From positions 18,544-82,543 of the forward strand of contig JBCCHB010000071.1 in NCBI GenBank assembly GCA_039028975.1: a stretch of 64,000 bases of DNA. The letters are read 5' to 3'. The notes under the pieces are model-generated. The model searched no databases, was not told the DNA's origin, and saw only the letters and a program-made list of their open reading frames with translations. The stretch is from JAHBNG01 sp039028975. Lineage in GTDB: Bacteria > Chloroflexota > Anaerolineae > Caldilineales > Caldilineaceae. Shown in pieces: positions 9,771 through 18,741 of the stretch (position 1 is its first letter; each line of letters begins with the position of its first letter). The translations under genes were made by a program, and so were the position numbers.

Positions 9771-9868
9771 GTCGGCGATGTTTCACGACGCCCCGGATAG
9801 AGGGTTGGCCGGGACGCAACCCATACGGGGCGACCTAGCCGGGGCCTTCTAGGCGCGGCTCATCGGAC
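9771..9868 (+). ncRNA. Candidate structured RNA or complex terminator downstream of rfbB
   Basis: This GC-rich island lies in an AT-richer spacer and folds by eye into a closed three-arm shape. The outer stem is GTC..CGATG (9771-9780) with CATCG.GAC (9861-9868). Arm one is CGCCCCG (9789-9795) with CGGGGCG (9826-9832), enclosing GGGTT (9802-9806) with AACCC (9818-9822). Arm two is CCTAG (9834-9838) with CTAGG (9849-9853). Both apical loops carry GGCC, which could kiss. There is no T-run after it, so a simple intrinsic terminator is unlikely. I do not recognise a known family. The strand is a guess because the pairing works on both. Confidence 0.4.
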
Positions 9869-9984
9869 GATAATTAAACATGTCTAAATAGTCCTGATGC
9901 TCGATCTATCTATGGGCTATGGAGTTAACCCAACAAAACACGAATGCACTCGCACACAAGATGCATAAAATGCCAAATTGGAGG

Positions 9985-10013
9985 TTGACAAATACACAGA
10001 TTGGTGGTAATAT
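9985..10013 (+). promoter_or_regulatory. Consensus housekeeping promoter upstream of tRNA-His
   Basis: TTGACA (9985-9990), a 17-bp spacer, then TAATAT (10008-10013): a near-perfect sigma-70-type promoter pointing toward tRNA-His. The start would be near 10020, leaving about 175 nt of leader before the mature tRNA, long enough for processing or for an extra small RNA. The leader has no convincing open frame. Confidence 0.7.
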
Positions 10014-10195
10014 ACACAGCGAGATGTGTTGCTAAGATCATCTTTTGGCCTAAGGTGTCTGTGTGCGACGGTGCCGTGGTACTCAGAGAAGGGGTTGGCT
10101 TTTTCTTGTCTGGCAAAGCTTGAATGGCGTAGTTCTCTTACCTGCGCTTATTCGTTAGACGAAACCATCTCACTGTGTAAAAATGTGTAATTTGT

Positions 10196-10268
10196 GTTGG
10201 CTGTAGCTCAGTGGAAGAGCGCTTGGTTGTGGTCCAGGTGGTCGTGGGTTCGAATCCCACCAGTCAAC
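10196..10268 (+). tRNA. tRNA-His (anticodon GTG)
   Basis: A complete cloverleaf. The acceptor arm TTGGCTG (10197-10203) pairs with CAGTCAA (10261-10267). G at 10196 is the extra G-1 facing discriminator C73 at 10268, the histidine identity pair. The D arm is GTAGCTCAGTGG, the anticodon loop TTGTGGT reads GTG, and the T arm is GTGGG-TTCGAAT-CCCAC. CCA is not encoded. A consensus promoter lies at 9985-10013. Confidence 0.95.
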
Positions 10269-10316
10269 CTGTACAGCTTTCGATTTGAAGACGTACGATA
10301 ATCAGTCGATCGCAAT

Positions 10317-10347
10317 GTCATTCTGAACGGAGTGAAGAATCTTTCGC
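10317..10347 (+). repeat. Short dispersed repeat of the ATTCTGAACGGAGTGAAGAAT type
   Basis: The segment GTCATTCTGAAC-GGAGTGAAGAATC is a form of a short intergenic repeat found scattered in many bacterial genomes, located just after a tRNA. It has a weak dyad (ATTCT ... AGAAT). This rests on memory of the motif; only one copy is seen in this window. Confidence 0.45.
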
Positions 10348-10394
10348 TACATTGCGCTTGGTTACAGATGCAACGCATCCTCTGCCCTGTAAAT

Positions 10395-10461
10395 AACAAA
10401 GATGAAAAGATTAGAAAGATGAAGAATCTGCGCAATCGTCTAATCTTTGTTCGACTTTCAT
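10395..10461 (+). repeat. Dispersed palindromic repeat, copy 1
   Basis: A 67-bp element bounded by AACAAAGAT and AATCTTTGTTC with a central AATCTGCGCAATC. An inverted, clearly homologous copy occurs at 34681-34753. The ends are complementary, so each copy can fold into a hairpin. No protein is encoded, and the element lies between the two tRNA genes. Confidence 0.65.
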
Positions 10462-10554
10462 CTGCTGTGGTGCAGCCTGTTGCATGTTTAACTACTGATT
10501 ATGTATCTCTGTTAAAGAGAGCAAATCACGGTATTCAAAAGAAGCTGGCAACAA

Positions 10555-10626
10555 AGCGAGGTGGAGCGATGGTCGCTCGGCGGTCTCATAAGCCGCTATT
10601 TGCAGGTTCGATTCCTGTCCTCGCTA
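10555..10626 (+). tRNA. tRNA-Met (anticodon CAT), elongator type
   Basis: The acceptor arm AGCGAGG (10555-10561) pairs fully with CCTCGCT (10619-10625), with A as discriminator. The D stem is GAGC/GCTC with a short seven-base loop containing GG. The anticodon arm is GCGGT-CTCATAA-GCCGC, reading CAT. The T arm is GCAGG-TTCGATT-CCTGT. A paired position 1:72 and the lack of three G-C pairs below the anticodon loop argue against the initiator. A lysidine-modified tRNA-Ile(CAT) cannot be excluded. CCA is not encoded. Confidence 0.85.
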
Positions 10627-10664
10627 CTAGTAAATCCTGGTTTCTCCCGGTATTTACGCTACCA

Positions 10665-10730
10665 GTCGGTGTCCCCTGTTCAGGGCCTATCCTCAAGAAG
10701 GACGGCAACAGAATAGGCGGCACCACTGAC
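10665..10730. other. Branched inverted-repeat element between tRNA-Met and the giant repeat gene
   Basis: GTC.GGTG (10665-10671) can pair with CACC...GAC (10721-10730). Inside are CCCT-GTTC-AGGG (10674-10685) and GCCTAT (10685-10690) with ATAGGC (10713-10718), the latter enclosing TCCT/AGGA. It sits 24 bp beyond the stop of the minus-strand repeat protein and may end that transcript or protect the 3' end of the tRNA transcript. No T-run is present, so function is unproven. Confidence 0.35.
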
Positions 10731-10753
10731 CGTCTCCCTTCAGATAGGCTAGG

Positions 10754-13700
10754 TTACTCTTGTGCAGCCAGTGGTAGATAGATGTTCGATGGTACGGATA
10801 GCGGTGTCGGTGTCATTACGGGTGTAGCTGTTGAATCGGGACCAACCGATGTGCTCGTTGGTGTAGGCGTTGCGGTCCCATCTAAGACAGCTAATTGAGC
10901 GCTAATCCCATTCGCCGTTTCATCCCCGCTGACCGGTATGGGATTGGCCGATGCCAAATTCTCTTTGTCGGCGTAGTACGCTTCCGCATACGCAACATCT
11001 CCGCTATCCTCTGGGCAGGCTTCGTACTCGGGGGCAAACCGTATCCGATAATCTCCGGCCCTGACCCCATTAGTTCTATAGAAACCGGCCCGATTGGTGT
11101 CGCCCCGGGCCACTCGATTTCCAGCCACGTCATAGACATGAATGTCTACTTCATTCAGAGGCAGACTGTTGTTTTCCGCTGTGACAAAGCCACTGAATTG
11201 GGTCCCCGGCTGGAGAGCCATATTAATGTCTTCTATAACAGTTGGACCGGCTACGGTGATGGTAGTTGCCGAGGCCAGATCTGATTGAGCCGCGTAAAAG
11301 CTTGAAACGTACGGTGCACTTTCGTCCCGATGGGATGTCTCAAAGAAGAGCCGAACCTCGCCATCTGGCAAGCCTCGAGTCAGATAGAGACCTTGAGCAT
11401 CTGTTTCTGTTTGAGCAAACAGAAGACCAGCACTATCATAGATCTCAATATCCACTTCCTCGAGAGGTAACCCACTATCTGCCGCTGTGACAATACCCGA
11501 AATCTGTCCACCCAGGGGCAACCCCTCATTGTGATTCGATGTATTCGGACTGCTCACCAGGATTGACTGAGCTGCATCTAGTGAAGCCTGATTTCCTGAA
11601 TAACGCATCTGATAACGACTTATCGCACTGGGATTAATGCTGAGCCGGTAGCTTCCATTAGCAATCCCCACTGTACGATACTCACCCAACACGTTGGTTC
11701 TGACAGAAGTAACAGAGAGTCCATCTGCATCTATGACGCGGACAGAAACATTCTCGAGAAGTTCTCCTGATGTCTGACCTGTGATTTTACCCGCAATACG
11801 TCCCCCTTGGCTCATCACCATCTGATCGACGCGCCGTTCATCTATGGCCAACTGGATAGTGGATTGCTTGGCCTGATACCGAGTACCGGGCGCACCAAGG
11901 CTAGGTTCCAAGAGAAGAGTATAGGCATCAGCGGCCAGCTTATCAAAGTAGTAGACGCCTAAGTGGTTAGTGCTATCGAAAAATTGCTTACCACAGGTCT
12001 CTATGCTTACCCAGATCCCAGCCAGCGGTTGCGATGAGTCCGCCCCAATCACCCGACCCGCGATAATACCGCTTTGTGTCCCCTCCGCTGGTAGAGATGC
12101 GTCAATGTTTTCAACCAAATTTGGGGCCGTTACCTCAATCGGCCCCAGGATGTTGTTAGAGAATGGCATGGCCAACCAATACGAGCCAGTTGGCAGACCA
12201 GGTGTCTGATAGTCCCCCGTCTCATTAGTAAAGACTTGGCCCCAAGCAGCCCCTGTAGAGGCAGAGTAGATCTCCACCAATCGATTTGCAAGCCCGCTAC
12301 CATCTGCTCCACGGACAATCTGCCCAGTGACTTGGCCGCCCAGCTTAAGCGCAGCATCAAAGACTTGGGTGCTTGCGCTCGTAATCGACACGCTATCGGC
12401 TGTGGCCAGATTCATCTTCCCACCTGAATAGACGGCCACATAAGTTTGCGATTGGATCGTGGAATTCATGGCTGGTTCAAATTTTAGACGGTACTCACCA
12501 TCAGCCAAACCAAGAAATTCGTAGACGCCGCTCTGTTCATCAGTAAGTGCTGTACCGATCTGCAATCCCCTGGCGTTATATAGCCTAACCCCTACGGTTG
12601 ATAAGGGACGCTCACTGTCTTCAGCCGTTACAGTCCCTGTAATGCGGCCACCCAATGCCAGTGCTCCGTTGATATTCTCAATGATAGCTGGTGCGGTGAC
12701 ACTGATCGGGTCAGCTTGAGCCAAGGTTGTTTGAGCGTTATAGTAGGTAGATAGGTAGGGGCTACCTACTCGAAAAGCGGAATTTTCCCAGGGTTGGAAT
12801 TGAATATGGTAAAGACCGGTTGGGACCCCAGCAAAGTGGTAGCGTCCATCCGACGTGGTATAGACTGTATCGAACTCATTGCCAGCGGAATCATGAAGCC
12901 TTACCGCTATAGCCGCCAATGGCTCTCCACTGTCAACTCCTGTCGAATCCTTCGCCGTAACGGTTCCCGAAATCTGCCCCCCCGAAGCCAGCGTGGCATT
13001 AATGCCGCTAACCAGAGGCAGATTGGCTACATCAACGGGCGTAGATGATGCCAAGTTGGGACTATCTCCATAAAATTCAGCCAGATAATTGGTGGTGCTC
13101 CGTCCGCTAGACGGATCGAACTTGATCTGGTAACTTCCTTGATATAAGCCAGTCGTTGTGTAGTAGCCCTCATTGTCCGTTGTGGCGGAATGGAGAATGT
13201 AGCCATCTGTTGCGTCATAGACTTCGATCTCAACGTCGCCTAGCGGGATGCTATCCACCTCACTGCGGACGCGACCAACAATCTGCCCACCAAGGCCCAG
13301 CCGAATATCAATATTGCTCACATCCATTGGTGCAGTCACCGCAACAGGTTCCAGATAGTGACCAGGTAGATAGGCGCTGTTAGGACCGGCTGTTGCAGGG
13401 GTGGCATTGAGCCAGTAGAGACCATCGGTCAGTTGGGTAATGGTGTACATTCCTTGGGCATTTGTCGTGGTCGATTCTGTAAGGCGACCGCTTAGGTCAT
13501 AAGCCGATACATGAATGCCAGCAAGGGGTGTGACGCCACTGCGCTGCCCGCTACTACTCTGCCTACTACTGCTCTGCCTACTACTGTGCTGCTCACCAGT
13601 CGCTATGACCTGGCCCGTGATTTTGCCGCTACGCTTCAACTGCACATTCACATTCCTGGTTACCGCTGGCGCCGTTACCTGGATCGTATTTGCTTGCTCT

Positions 13701-15535
13701 ACGCTCGATTTATCTTCATAGTATTCAGAGAGGAACTCGGCAGATTCGCCTGTTTCAAGCGGATCAAATCGCAGATGGTAACCACCGGTTGGCAGCCCCG
13801 TTAAGGTATAGAAACCTGAGGCATCGGTACTGACCTGTTTGACAAACGCGCCGGTACTATCATAAAGGGTCACAGCAATTTGAGAAAGGGGGGCAGCCGT
13901 CTCCTCGGCAGTGACCTGACCTCGGATTGCTCCACCACGCAGCAACTCGGCATTGGCTGGTACCGTCTCGCTTCCGAGAATGGCTATGCTTGTTGCCGAG
14001 TCTTGATCAAGTTGATCATCGAAGAACTCAGGCAAAAAATCGCTAAATGTGCTGAGGCTGGTTGGCTCAAACTTTACTCTATAAGTGCCAGGGGACAGAG
14101 GACCTAGTCGGTACTGGCCGTCCTCGTCTGTTAAGTAGCCGCCAATGATGTTGTTTTGGGCATCGTAAAGCCGTACCGCAATATTGTCTAGCGGCATCCC
14201 TTCCCCAGTTACAGTTCCTTCAATCGTACCGCCTCTAGCCAAATCAGCGTTGGCCGTTACGGTCTCATCGGCAACAATGGAAATGGTGGTTGCCGAATCT
14301 AAATCAGCTTGATTATCGTAATATTCGGGTAGAAAGGCGCCAGAGGAGCCAATGTTGGCAGGTGTAAAGAGCAACCTGTAGTTCCCTGGACGCAGCGGTT
14401 GCAGACTGTAAGCCCCTGTTTCATCCGATACGTCAATATCAACACTTTCATCTTGAGCGTCGAATAGCCTTACGGTGACACCACCGATCGGTGTCTCTTG
14501 ATTCGTGATTACTCCTTGGATGATACCACCTCGAATAAGCTGGGCATCTGCCACGGCACGTTGACCTGGGTTCATGAGAATACGGGTAGCGCTATCGATA
14601 TCGGGTTTATCATCAAAATATTCGGGGAAGAATTGGCCGGCGGCACCCGAAAGCAGTGGCGTGAACTCGATCGTATAGCTACCAGAATCCAGTTGGTCAA
14701 AGTGGTAGCGTCCCTGCTCATTCGTCAACTTGCTATCAATCCTGACGCCATCGTTATTGTAGATGCGTACAAAGACGTCGCTTAAGGGCTGACTGCCGTT
14801 GAGGGCGGTGACTGTACCCGAGATCTCTCCTGTCTCTTGCAGTGACGTAGAGTGCGGGGAGGTTCTTTTAGGTTGGATTCTCTGCTCTGGCGTGCTAAGC
14901 TGAGCAGAGTTCTCCATTGGCTCAGACAGAGACAGTTGGGCCGATTGTCCTTCTAAGCTATGGTTGTTTTGGAACGGAGCTGAGAATATTTGCCCGTCTA
15001 GCTCTATCCTAAAAGGGCTATATTCATTTTCTGCATTTCTCGTCTCTCCAACGGTCTGTTTCAGTCGAATCTTGTGTTCTATCCAAACTAGACTGTGCAA
15101 AGTTGGGTTGATAAAACGACGCTCGTTCTCCAAGGGGAGAGGACGGCCATCAGCGGTCAGAATCTGCAAGCTGTACGTTCCTCCTTTTGTCGTCAACCGT
15201 GGAGAGAAGTGAAAGGAGCCATCAGAGGCAGTGCGAGCCTCATCTATAATTTGACCGTTATCCGATATCAGTTGAATACGTAGATTTGGAGTTGGCGTGT
15301 CGAATCGATTTTGGATATGGCCCGAGACAATGATGGGGGCGGTTCCAGGTACGTGTGCGGTATTGGGTAATGGGCTTTCTTTGGTCACTGAGAACTGAGG
15401 GACGTGCTCGACCTCAGTATTGATAGCCGACCTATCTACAGCGCTGATTGTAGACTGGGCTGTGTGGGGCACGATGTTCAAGATGACCGCAGCAATCAGC
15501 AAGAATCTGCAGACTCGGGTTAAATAGGGGTTCAT
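10754..15535 (-). CDS. Giant secreted protein of about 13 CarboxypepD-regulatory-like (Cna-B-type) repeats
   Basis: The 1593-residue protein has a Sec signal peptide (hydrophobic core around residues 10-23) and a divergent first beta-sandwich near 65-135. From about residue 236 to 1545 follow roughly thirteen tandem units of 90-105 residues. Each opens with GGxIxGxVTA and carries a VxxYDxxG strand, a TDxxGxYxxxGLxxGxY core and a YY/FFxxxxxLxxA end. Unit five carries a Ser-Gln-Arg-rich insert (SSRQSSSRQSSS) from a DNA microsatellite. The end is a Thr-Pro-Ser linker and IYLPLAAQE, a tail typical of Chloroflexota secreted proteins. A surface stalk or adhesin is likely. A strong AAGGAG precedes the ATG. 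It is the last gene of the minus-strand run. Confidence 0.88.
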   Translation of the reverse strand: MNPYLTRVCRFLLIAAVILNIVPHTAQSTISAVDRSAINTEVEHVPQFSVTKESPLPNTAHVPGTAPIIVSGHIQNRFDTPTPNLRIQLISDNGQIIDEARTASDGSFHFSPRLTTKGGTYSLQILTADGRPLPLENERRFINPTLHSLVWIEHKIRLKQTVGETRNAENEYSPFRIELDGQIFSAPFQNNHSLEGQSAQLSLSEPMENSAQLSTPEQRIQPKRTSPHSTSLQETGEISGTVTALNGSQPLSDVFVRIYNNDGVRIDSKLTNEQGRYHFDQLDSGSYTIEFTPLLSGAAGQFFPEYFDDKPDIDSATRILMNPGQRAVADAQLIRGGIIQGVITNQETPIGGVTVRLFDAQDESVDIDVSDETGAYSLQPLRPGNYRLLFTPANIGSSGAFLPEYYDNQADLDSATTISIVADETVTANADLARGGTIEGTVTGEGMPLDNIAVRLYDAQNNIIGGYLTDEDGQYRLGPLSPGTYRVKFEPTSLSTFSDFLPEFFDDQLDQDSATSIAILGSETVPANAELLRGGAIRGQVTAEETAAPLSQIAVTLYDSTGAFVKQVSTDASGFYTLTGLPTGGYHLRFDPLETGESAEFLSEYYEDKSSVEQANTIQVTAPAVTRNVNVQLKRSGKITGQVIATGEQHSSRQSSSRQSSSGQRSGVTPLAGIHVSAYDLSGRLTESTTTNAQGMYTITQLTDGLYWLNATPATAGPNSAYLPGHYLEPVAVTAPMDVSNIDIRLGLGGQIVGRVRSEVDSIPLGDVEIEVYDATDGYILHSATTDNEGYYTTTGLYQGSYQIKFDPSSGRSTTNYLAEFYGDSPNLASSTPVDVANLPLVSGINATLASGGQISGTVTAKDSTGVDSGEPLAAIAVRLHDSAGNEFDTVYTTSDGRYHFAGVPTGLYHIQFQPWENSAFRVGSPYLSTYYNAQTTLAQADPISVTAPAIIENINGALALGGRITGTVTAEDSERPLSTVGVRLYNARGLQIGTALTDEQSGVYEFLGLADGEYRLKFEPAMNSTIQSQTYVAVYSGGKMNLATADSVSITSASTQVFDAALKLGGQVTGQIVRGADGSGLANRLVEIYSASTGAAWGQVFTNETGDYQTPGLPTGSYWLAMPFSNNILGPIEVTAPNLVENIDASLPAEGTQSGIIAGRVIGADSSQPLAGIWVSIETCGKQFFDSTNHLGVYYFDKLAADAYTLLLEPSLGAPGTRYQAKQSTIQLAIDERRVDQMVMSQGGRIAGKITGQTSGELLENVSVRVIDADGLSVTSVRTNVLGEYRTVGIANGSYRLSINPSAISRYQMRYSGNQASLDAAQSILVSSPNTSNHNEGLPLGGQISGIVTAADSGLPLEEVDIEIYDSAGLLFAQTETDAQGLYLTRGLPDGEVRLFFETSHRDESAPYVSSFYAAQSDLASATTITVAGPTVIEDINMALQPGTQFSGFVTAENNSLPLNEVDIHVYDVAGNRVARGDTNRAGFYRTNGVRAGDYRIRFAPEYEACPEDSGDVAYAEAYYADKENLASANPIPVSGDETANGISAQLAVLDGTATPTPTSTSVGPDSTATPVMTPTPLSVPSNIYLPLAAQE

Positions 15536-15576
15536 TTGGGTTTCTCCTTTAGGCGTACGGATGGAGTCATCCGCTG

Positions 15577-16410
15577 TCAGAACATCATTGAGAAACGCTC
15601 AATAGCGTCTGTCAACGTAAGCGCGCCGAGTCCATTGGGATCGTCCGCTTGCCAGCGCCGGTAGAGACGAAGAAATGGGATAAATGCATGGCTGGCCGTG
15701 GCCACTTCTCTTAGGCATAGTCGACCCATAGGATAGGTCGCTTCCAGATATCCGCTTTCACTGAATCGCCGGATCGCCCTATCCACATCATATGGTATGG
15801 CTTGGGGCCTGTTGTGCCACTGCTGATTTACTCTTTCTACTATACTATATCGAGCCGTGGTCAGCCCATCTAGCGGAAGACCCGCAGCACCAACGGTGAT
15901 GATCTGCTTCTCTCCCCACTGATAGGTGTATTCTAGGTGATTGTGACCACGGACAATGGTCTGCTCGGTCGAATCACCGAACATGGCTTGTATGGACTCT
16001 GGCGGGGTAAAGGCTTTGAGCGAATCTTTGTCACTACGGAGAGAAGCATGGGTGATGAGCAGATCCGGCCACTCCGCCGAACGAAGGAAGGTGGGGAGTG
16101 ACGATATCTGCTGACGCTCAGCGGATGTGAATTGTGCGGCCGTCCAGCGCACAGGTGAAAATTGCTCAGTCTCCCAGAGTGGGTCTGCATTGGGGGTGCC
16201 ATAATCAGAAGCATAGCGCTCATGGTTGCCTCGGACTATAGGGCAGTTCAGGCTCTGAACCAACTGCCAACACTTGTCCGAATCGGGGGAAACATTGACG
16301 ATATCACCAGCAATGATTATCTGATCGATATATTGTTTCTCCACATGATCCAGAATGGCCTCAAGCGCGGGTAGATTGCCGTGAATATCAGCCAGGATGG
16401 CTAGTCTCAT
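15577..16410 (-). CDS. Calcineurin-like metallophosphoesterase (YfcE/MJ0936 type)
   Basis: A 277-residue cytoplasmic metallophosphoesterase. The two-metal site is complete: ADIHGN (Asp8, His10), AGDIVN, RGNHERY, ITHAS and RGHNHLEY. The C-terminal part (about 200-277) is an extra helical region not needed for the fold. Relatives hydrolyse phosphodiesters or phosphomonoesters, and substrates are often unknown. It lies 47 bp after lspA and 41 bp before the giant repeat gene on the same strand, probably within one transcript. Confidence 0.85.
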   Translation of the reverse strand: MRLAILADIHGNLPALEAILDHVEKQYIDQIIIAGDIVNVSPDSDKCWQLVQSLNCPIVRGNHERYASDYGTPNADPLWETEQFSPVRWTAAQFTSAERQQISSLPTFLRSAEWPDLLITHASLRSDKDSLKAFTPPESIQAMFGDSTEQTIVRGHNHLEYTYQWGEKQIITVGAAGLPLDGLTTARYSIVERVNQQWHNRPQAIPYDVDRAIRRFSESGYLEATYPMGRLCLREVATASHAFIPFLRLYRRWQADDPNGLGALTLTDAIERFSMMF

Positions 16411-16457
16411 GATGGGTAGGTTCTATCATAATGGCGTGCTAAACTATTATAGTTTTT

Positions 16458-16964
16458 TTAGGTACTCTGTTCCTCTTCAGATGTGAGGTGGCGACCGAAG
16501 AGAATCATAAGCACGAACCCGGTCATGATGGCCATGTCGGCTACGTTGAAGATCCCGGTACGGAGTGACCCAATCCCAATACTGACAAAATCAACGACAC
16601 GTCCGTCATTGAAAAACCTATCAATCAGATTGCCTAGCCCACCACCAACAAACAGAGAAAGCGCAATCAGGATAGAGAAGTGCATGGTCTTTGATTCTTT
16701 CAGGATAAATAGCAGAACGCCAGCCAACAGAACAGAAGCCAAAACGGTAAAGAGCCAGTACTGGACATCTGGGTGAAGCGTAACACCAAAGCTCATAAAC
16801 GCGGCTGGGTTTTCTGTATATTCAAAGCGGACCAGATTGTCGGCTAGGATGATGGGTGGTTCACCAGCCAACTGGGTTTGAGCCACCGATTTGGTCGCCT
16901 GATCACAGCCAACACAAAAGATGACAATCACGGCTAGCACAGCTAGTCTTCTCATTCTTTGCAT
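16458..16964 (-). CDS. lspA: Lipoprotein signal peptidase (signal peptidase II)
   Basis: The aspartyl membrane protease that removes signal peptides from prolipoproteins. Four hydrophobic segments are visible, with the catalytic pair in GNLIDRFF and IFNVADMAI and the conserved ENPAAFMSFG loop. The frame opens at a GTG at 16988, but the ATG at 16964 has AAAGGA about 7 bp upstream and fits the family N terminus. Its natural clients here would include lipoproteins such as the beta-helix protein at 945-3005. It follows the aminotransferase gene by 27 bp, so it probably shares its transcript. Confidence 0.93.
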   Translation of the reverse strand: MQRMRRLAVLAVIVIFCVGCDQATKSVAQTQLAGEPPIILADNLVRFEYTENPAAFMSFGVTLHPDVQYWLFTVLASVLLAGVLLFILKESKTMHFSILIALSLFVGGGLGNLIDRFFNDGRVVDFVSIGIGSLRTGIFNVADMAIMTGFVLMILFGRHLTSEEEQST

Positions 16965-16991
16965 AACGATTCCTTTACGAACATCCACTGG

Positions 16992-18233
16992 CTATACGTC
17001 ATATTCAGCTGAAGCAAGTTTAACACATGTTGCCATCACGAGGGCAGCTTCTTCGATTTCATGGAGAGGTGGGCGGGTGGGCGCGATACGGATGTTCCGG
17101 TTCTCTGGATCCTTGCCGCCCGGGAACGTAGCCCCTGCTGGCGTTAAGGAAACACCAATCTCAGCCGCAAGCTGAACGACCTGAGCAGCGACCGGTTTGG
17201 CGGTATCAAAGTTGATGAAGTAGCCGCCCTTAGGTTGGGTCCATGTAGCCAGTCCGGTCCCCTTGAACTCTTCTTCCAAAATCCGAAATATTGCTTCAAA
17301 TTTGGGCTTGATAATGGCTGCGTGATCGCGCATGAGGCCCTTTAGCCCGCCTGGATATTTCTCTAAGAATCGTACATGTCGCCACTGCTCAACTTTATTG
17401 GGACCGATAGATTGCAGCTTAAGCAGGCCCAACCAATAGTCCAGGTTACTTTGGCTCATGGCCATCAAACCCAATCCACCACTGGCAAATGTGACCTTGG
17501 AGGTCGAGCCGAAGAGTATGACCCGTTCTGGTCTGCCCATCTCTTTCGCAATGGAGAGCATATGGGGTATTTTTCTTAGATCTTCATCAAGGTGATGAAC
17601 TGCGTACGCATCATCGGCAAAGATGGTAAAATCAGGTGCGGCTGCATCAAGTGTAACCAACTGGCGAGCTACGTCTGCCGAAATCGTATCGCCTGTTGGG
17701 TTGCTGTAGGTAGGAACAAAAAAGATGCCCTTTATCTGTGGGTCATTCCTCGCTAGCTTTTCTATGGCGTCGATATCCGGTCCTTCGCCCGTCATCTTGA
17801 CGGTGACTAGCTCAAAACCGAGTATCTCTAAGAGCTGAAAGTGACGATCATATCCAGGTACGGTGACGATCATCTTAGGGCTGTTAGCAACCCAGGGGCT
17901 TGGACTCCCTTTTACACCCTTGAGCAAAGCCCATTGCAAAATGCCCGTCATCATCTCCAGGCTTGAATTGTTGCCAACGACCATCTCATCTGGTTGAACA
18001 CCTAGCAATTCGCTAAATGTCTCACAGGCTTCAGGCAATCCTTGAATTCCGCCTGGGTAGTTACGAATATCTATGCCGCTAGGGGTGACAAAATCCTCCC
18101 GATCCAAGATATCAATCAGCGATAGGCTCAAATTCAGATCGTCATCTGAAGGTTGGCCACGCTGCATATTGAGCGAAAGTTTGCGTTCTTTGTACTGTCC
18201 ATATTGCTTTCGTAAAGCAGATAGATCTGACAT
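16992..18233 (-). CDS. PLP-dependent class I aminotransferase (Aminotran_MocR/aspartate aminotransferase-like)
   Basis: A 413-residue fold-type I aminotransferase. Visible motifs are GNNSSLEMMTG for phosphate binding, PTYSNPTGDT, FADDAYAVHH with the pyridine-contacting Asp, and FGSTSKVTFASGG with the Schiff-base lysine. The overall pattern matches the PF12897 group annotated as aspartate or alanine aminotransferases. The frame reaches 18335, but that extension overlaps paaD; the ATG at 18233 leaves a normal 19-bp gap. It follows the paa genes on the same strand, though a link to phenylacetate catabolism is not evident. Confidence 0.85.
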   Translation of the reverse strand: MSDLSALRKQYGQYKERKLSLNMQRGQPSDDDLNLSLSLIDILDREDFVTPSGIDIRNYPGGIQGLPEACETFSELLGVQPDEMVVGNNSSLEMMTGILQWALLKGVKGSPSPWVANSPKMIVTVPGYDRHFQLLEILGFELVTVKMTGEGPDIDAIEKLARNDPQIKGIFFVPTYSNPTGDTISADVARQLVTLDAAAPDFTIFADDAYAVHHLDEDLRKIPHMLSIAKEMGRPERVILFGSTSKVTFASGGLGLMAMSQSNLDYWLGLLKLQSIGPNKVEQWRHVRFLEKYPGGLKGLMRDHAAIIKPKFEAIFRILEEEFKGTGLATWTQPKGGYFINFDTAKPVAAQVVQLAAEIGVSLTPAGATFPGGKDPENRNIRIAPTRPPLHEIEEAALVMATCVKLASAEYDV

Positions 18234-18252
18234 AGTTGATTGTTGTTTGTCT

Positions 18253-18741
18253 TTACAGCGCTTTGAATTGCTCAAATGGCTCTTGGCAACGATTGCAAAC
18301 GTAAATAGAACGGCAGAGGGTGGTGCCAAAATCATTCTTTAAGCTAGTATCGGATGACTGGCAACGGGGGCAAACGGCCGGTTCAAAGAGCACAATTTCA
18401 ATTTGCCCTCCATGTCTGCGAGGCGGAGCCAGCCCAAATTCCTTGAGTTTACGTCGCCCCTCATTACTAATCCAGTCACTCGTCCATGGCGGGTTGAACT
18501 GCTTTTGGACATGGCACTGTTCAGCACCCAGTGCGAGAATAGATGCTCTGATCTCCTCCTCCATTACAGCAAGAGCAGGGCACCCAGAAAAGGTTGGTGT
18601 CATGATAACCGTGACACAATTTTCAACCACATTGACGTCGCGAATAATGCCCATCTCAATGAGGGAGACAGCAGGAATCTCAGGATCTTTGACTTGCTCA
18701 AGCATGGCCCAAATTTGAGCTGTCGTCAGTTCGGTTACCAT
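18253..18741 (-). CDS. paaD: Phenylacetyl-CoA epoxidase subunit PaaD (DUF59 plus zinc ribbon)
   Basis: 162 residues. The N-terminal MIP18/DUF59 domain shows KDPEIPAVSLIEMGIIRDV and the TPTFSGCPAL loop with its conserved Cys. The C-terminal ribbon has CPRCQSSD and CNRCQEP. PaaD matures the iron centre of the epoxidase or its reductase. The gene overlaps the end of paaC by 7 bp, a typical translational-coupling arrangement. It closes the recognisable paaABCD block and is followed by an aminotransferase rather than by paaE. Confidence 0.93.
   Translation of the reverse strand: MVTELTTAQIWAMLEQVKDPEIPAVSLIEMGIIRDVNVVENCVTVIMTPTFSGCPALAVMEEEIRASILALGAEQCHVQKQFNPPWTSDWISNEGRRKLKEFGLAPPRRHGGQIEIVLFEPAVCPRCQSSDTSLKNDFGTTLCRSIYVCNRCQEPFEQFKAL

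Noticed and set aside
10555..10626. Initiator tRNA-fMet
   Set aside because: Position 1:72 is a paired A-U and the three G-C pairs of the initiator anticodon stem are missing.
10332..10781. 149-codon plus-strand frame
   Set aside because: It runs through the palindromic repeat and the whole tRNA-Met gene, so it cannot be a real protein gene.
16431..16457. AAACTATTATAGTTTTTTT as a terminator of lspA
   Set aside because: The T-run is on the wrong side for the minus-strand gene, and no plus-strand gene ends there.
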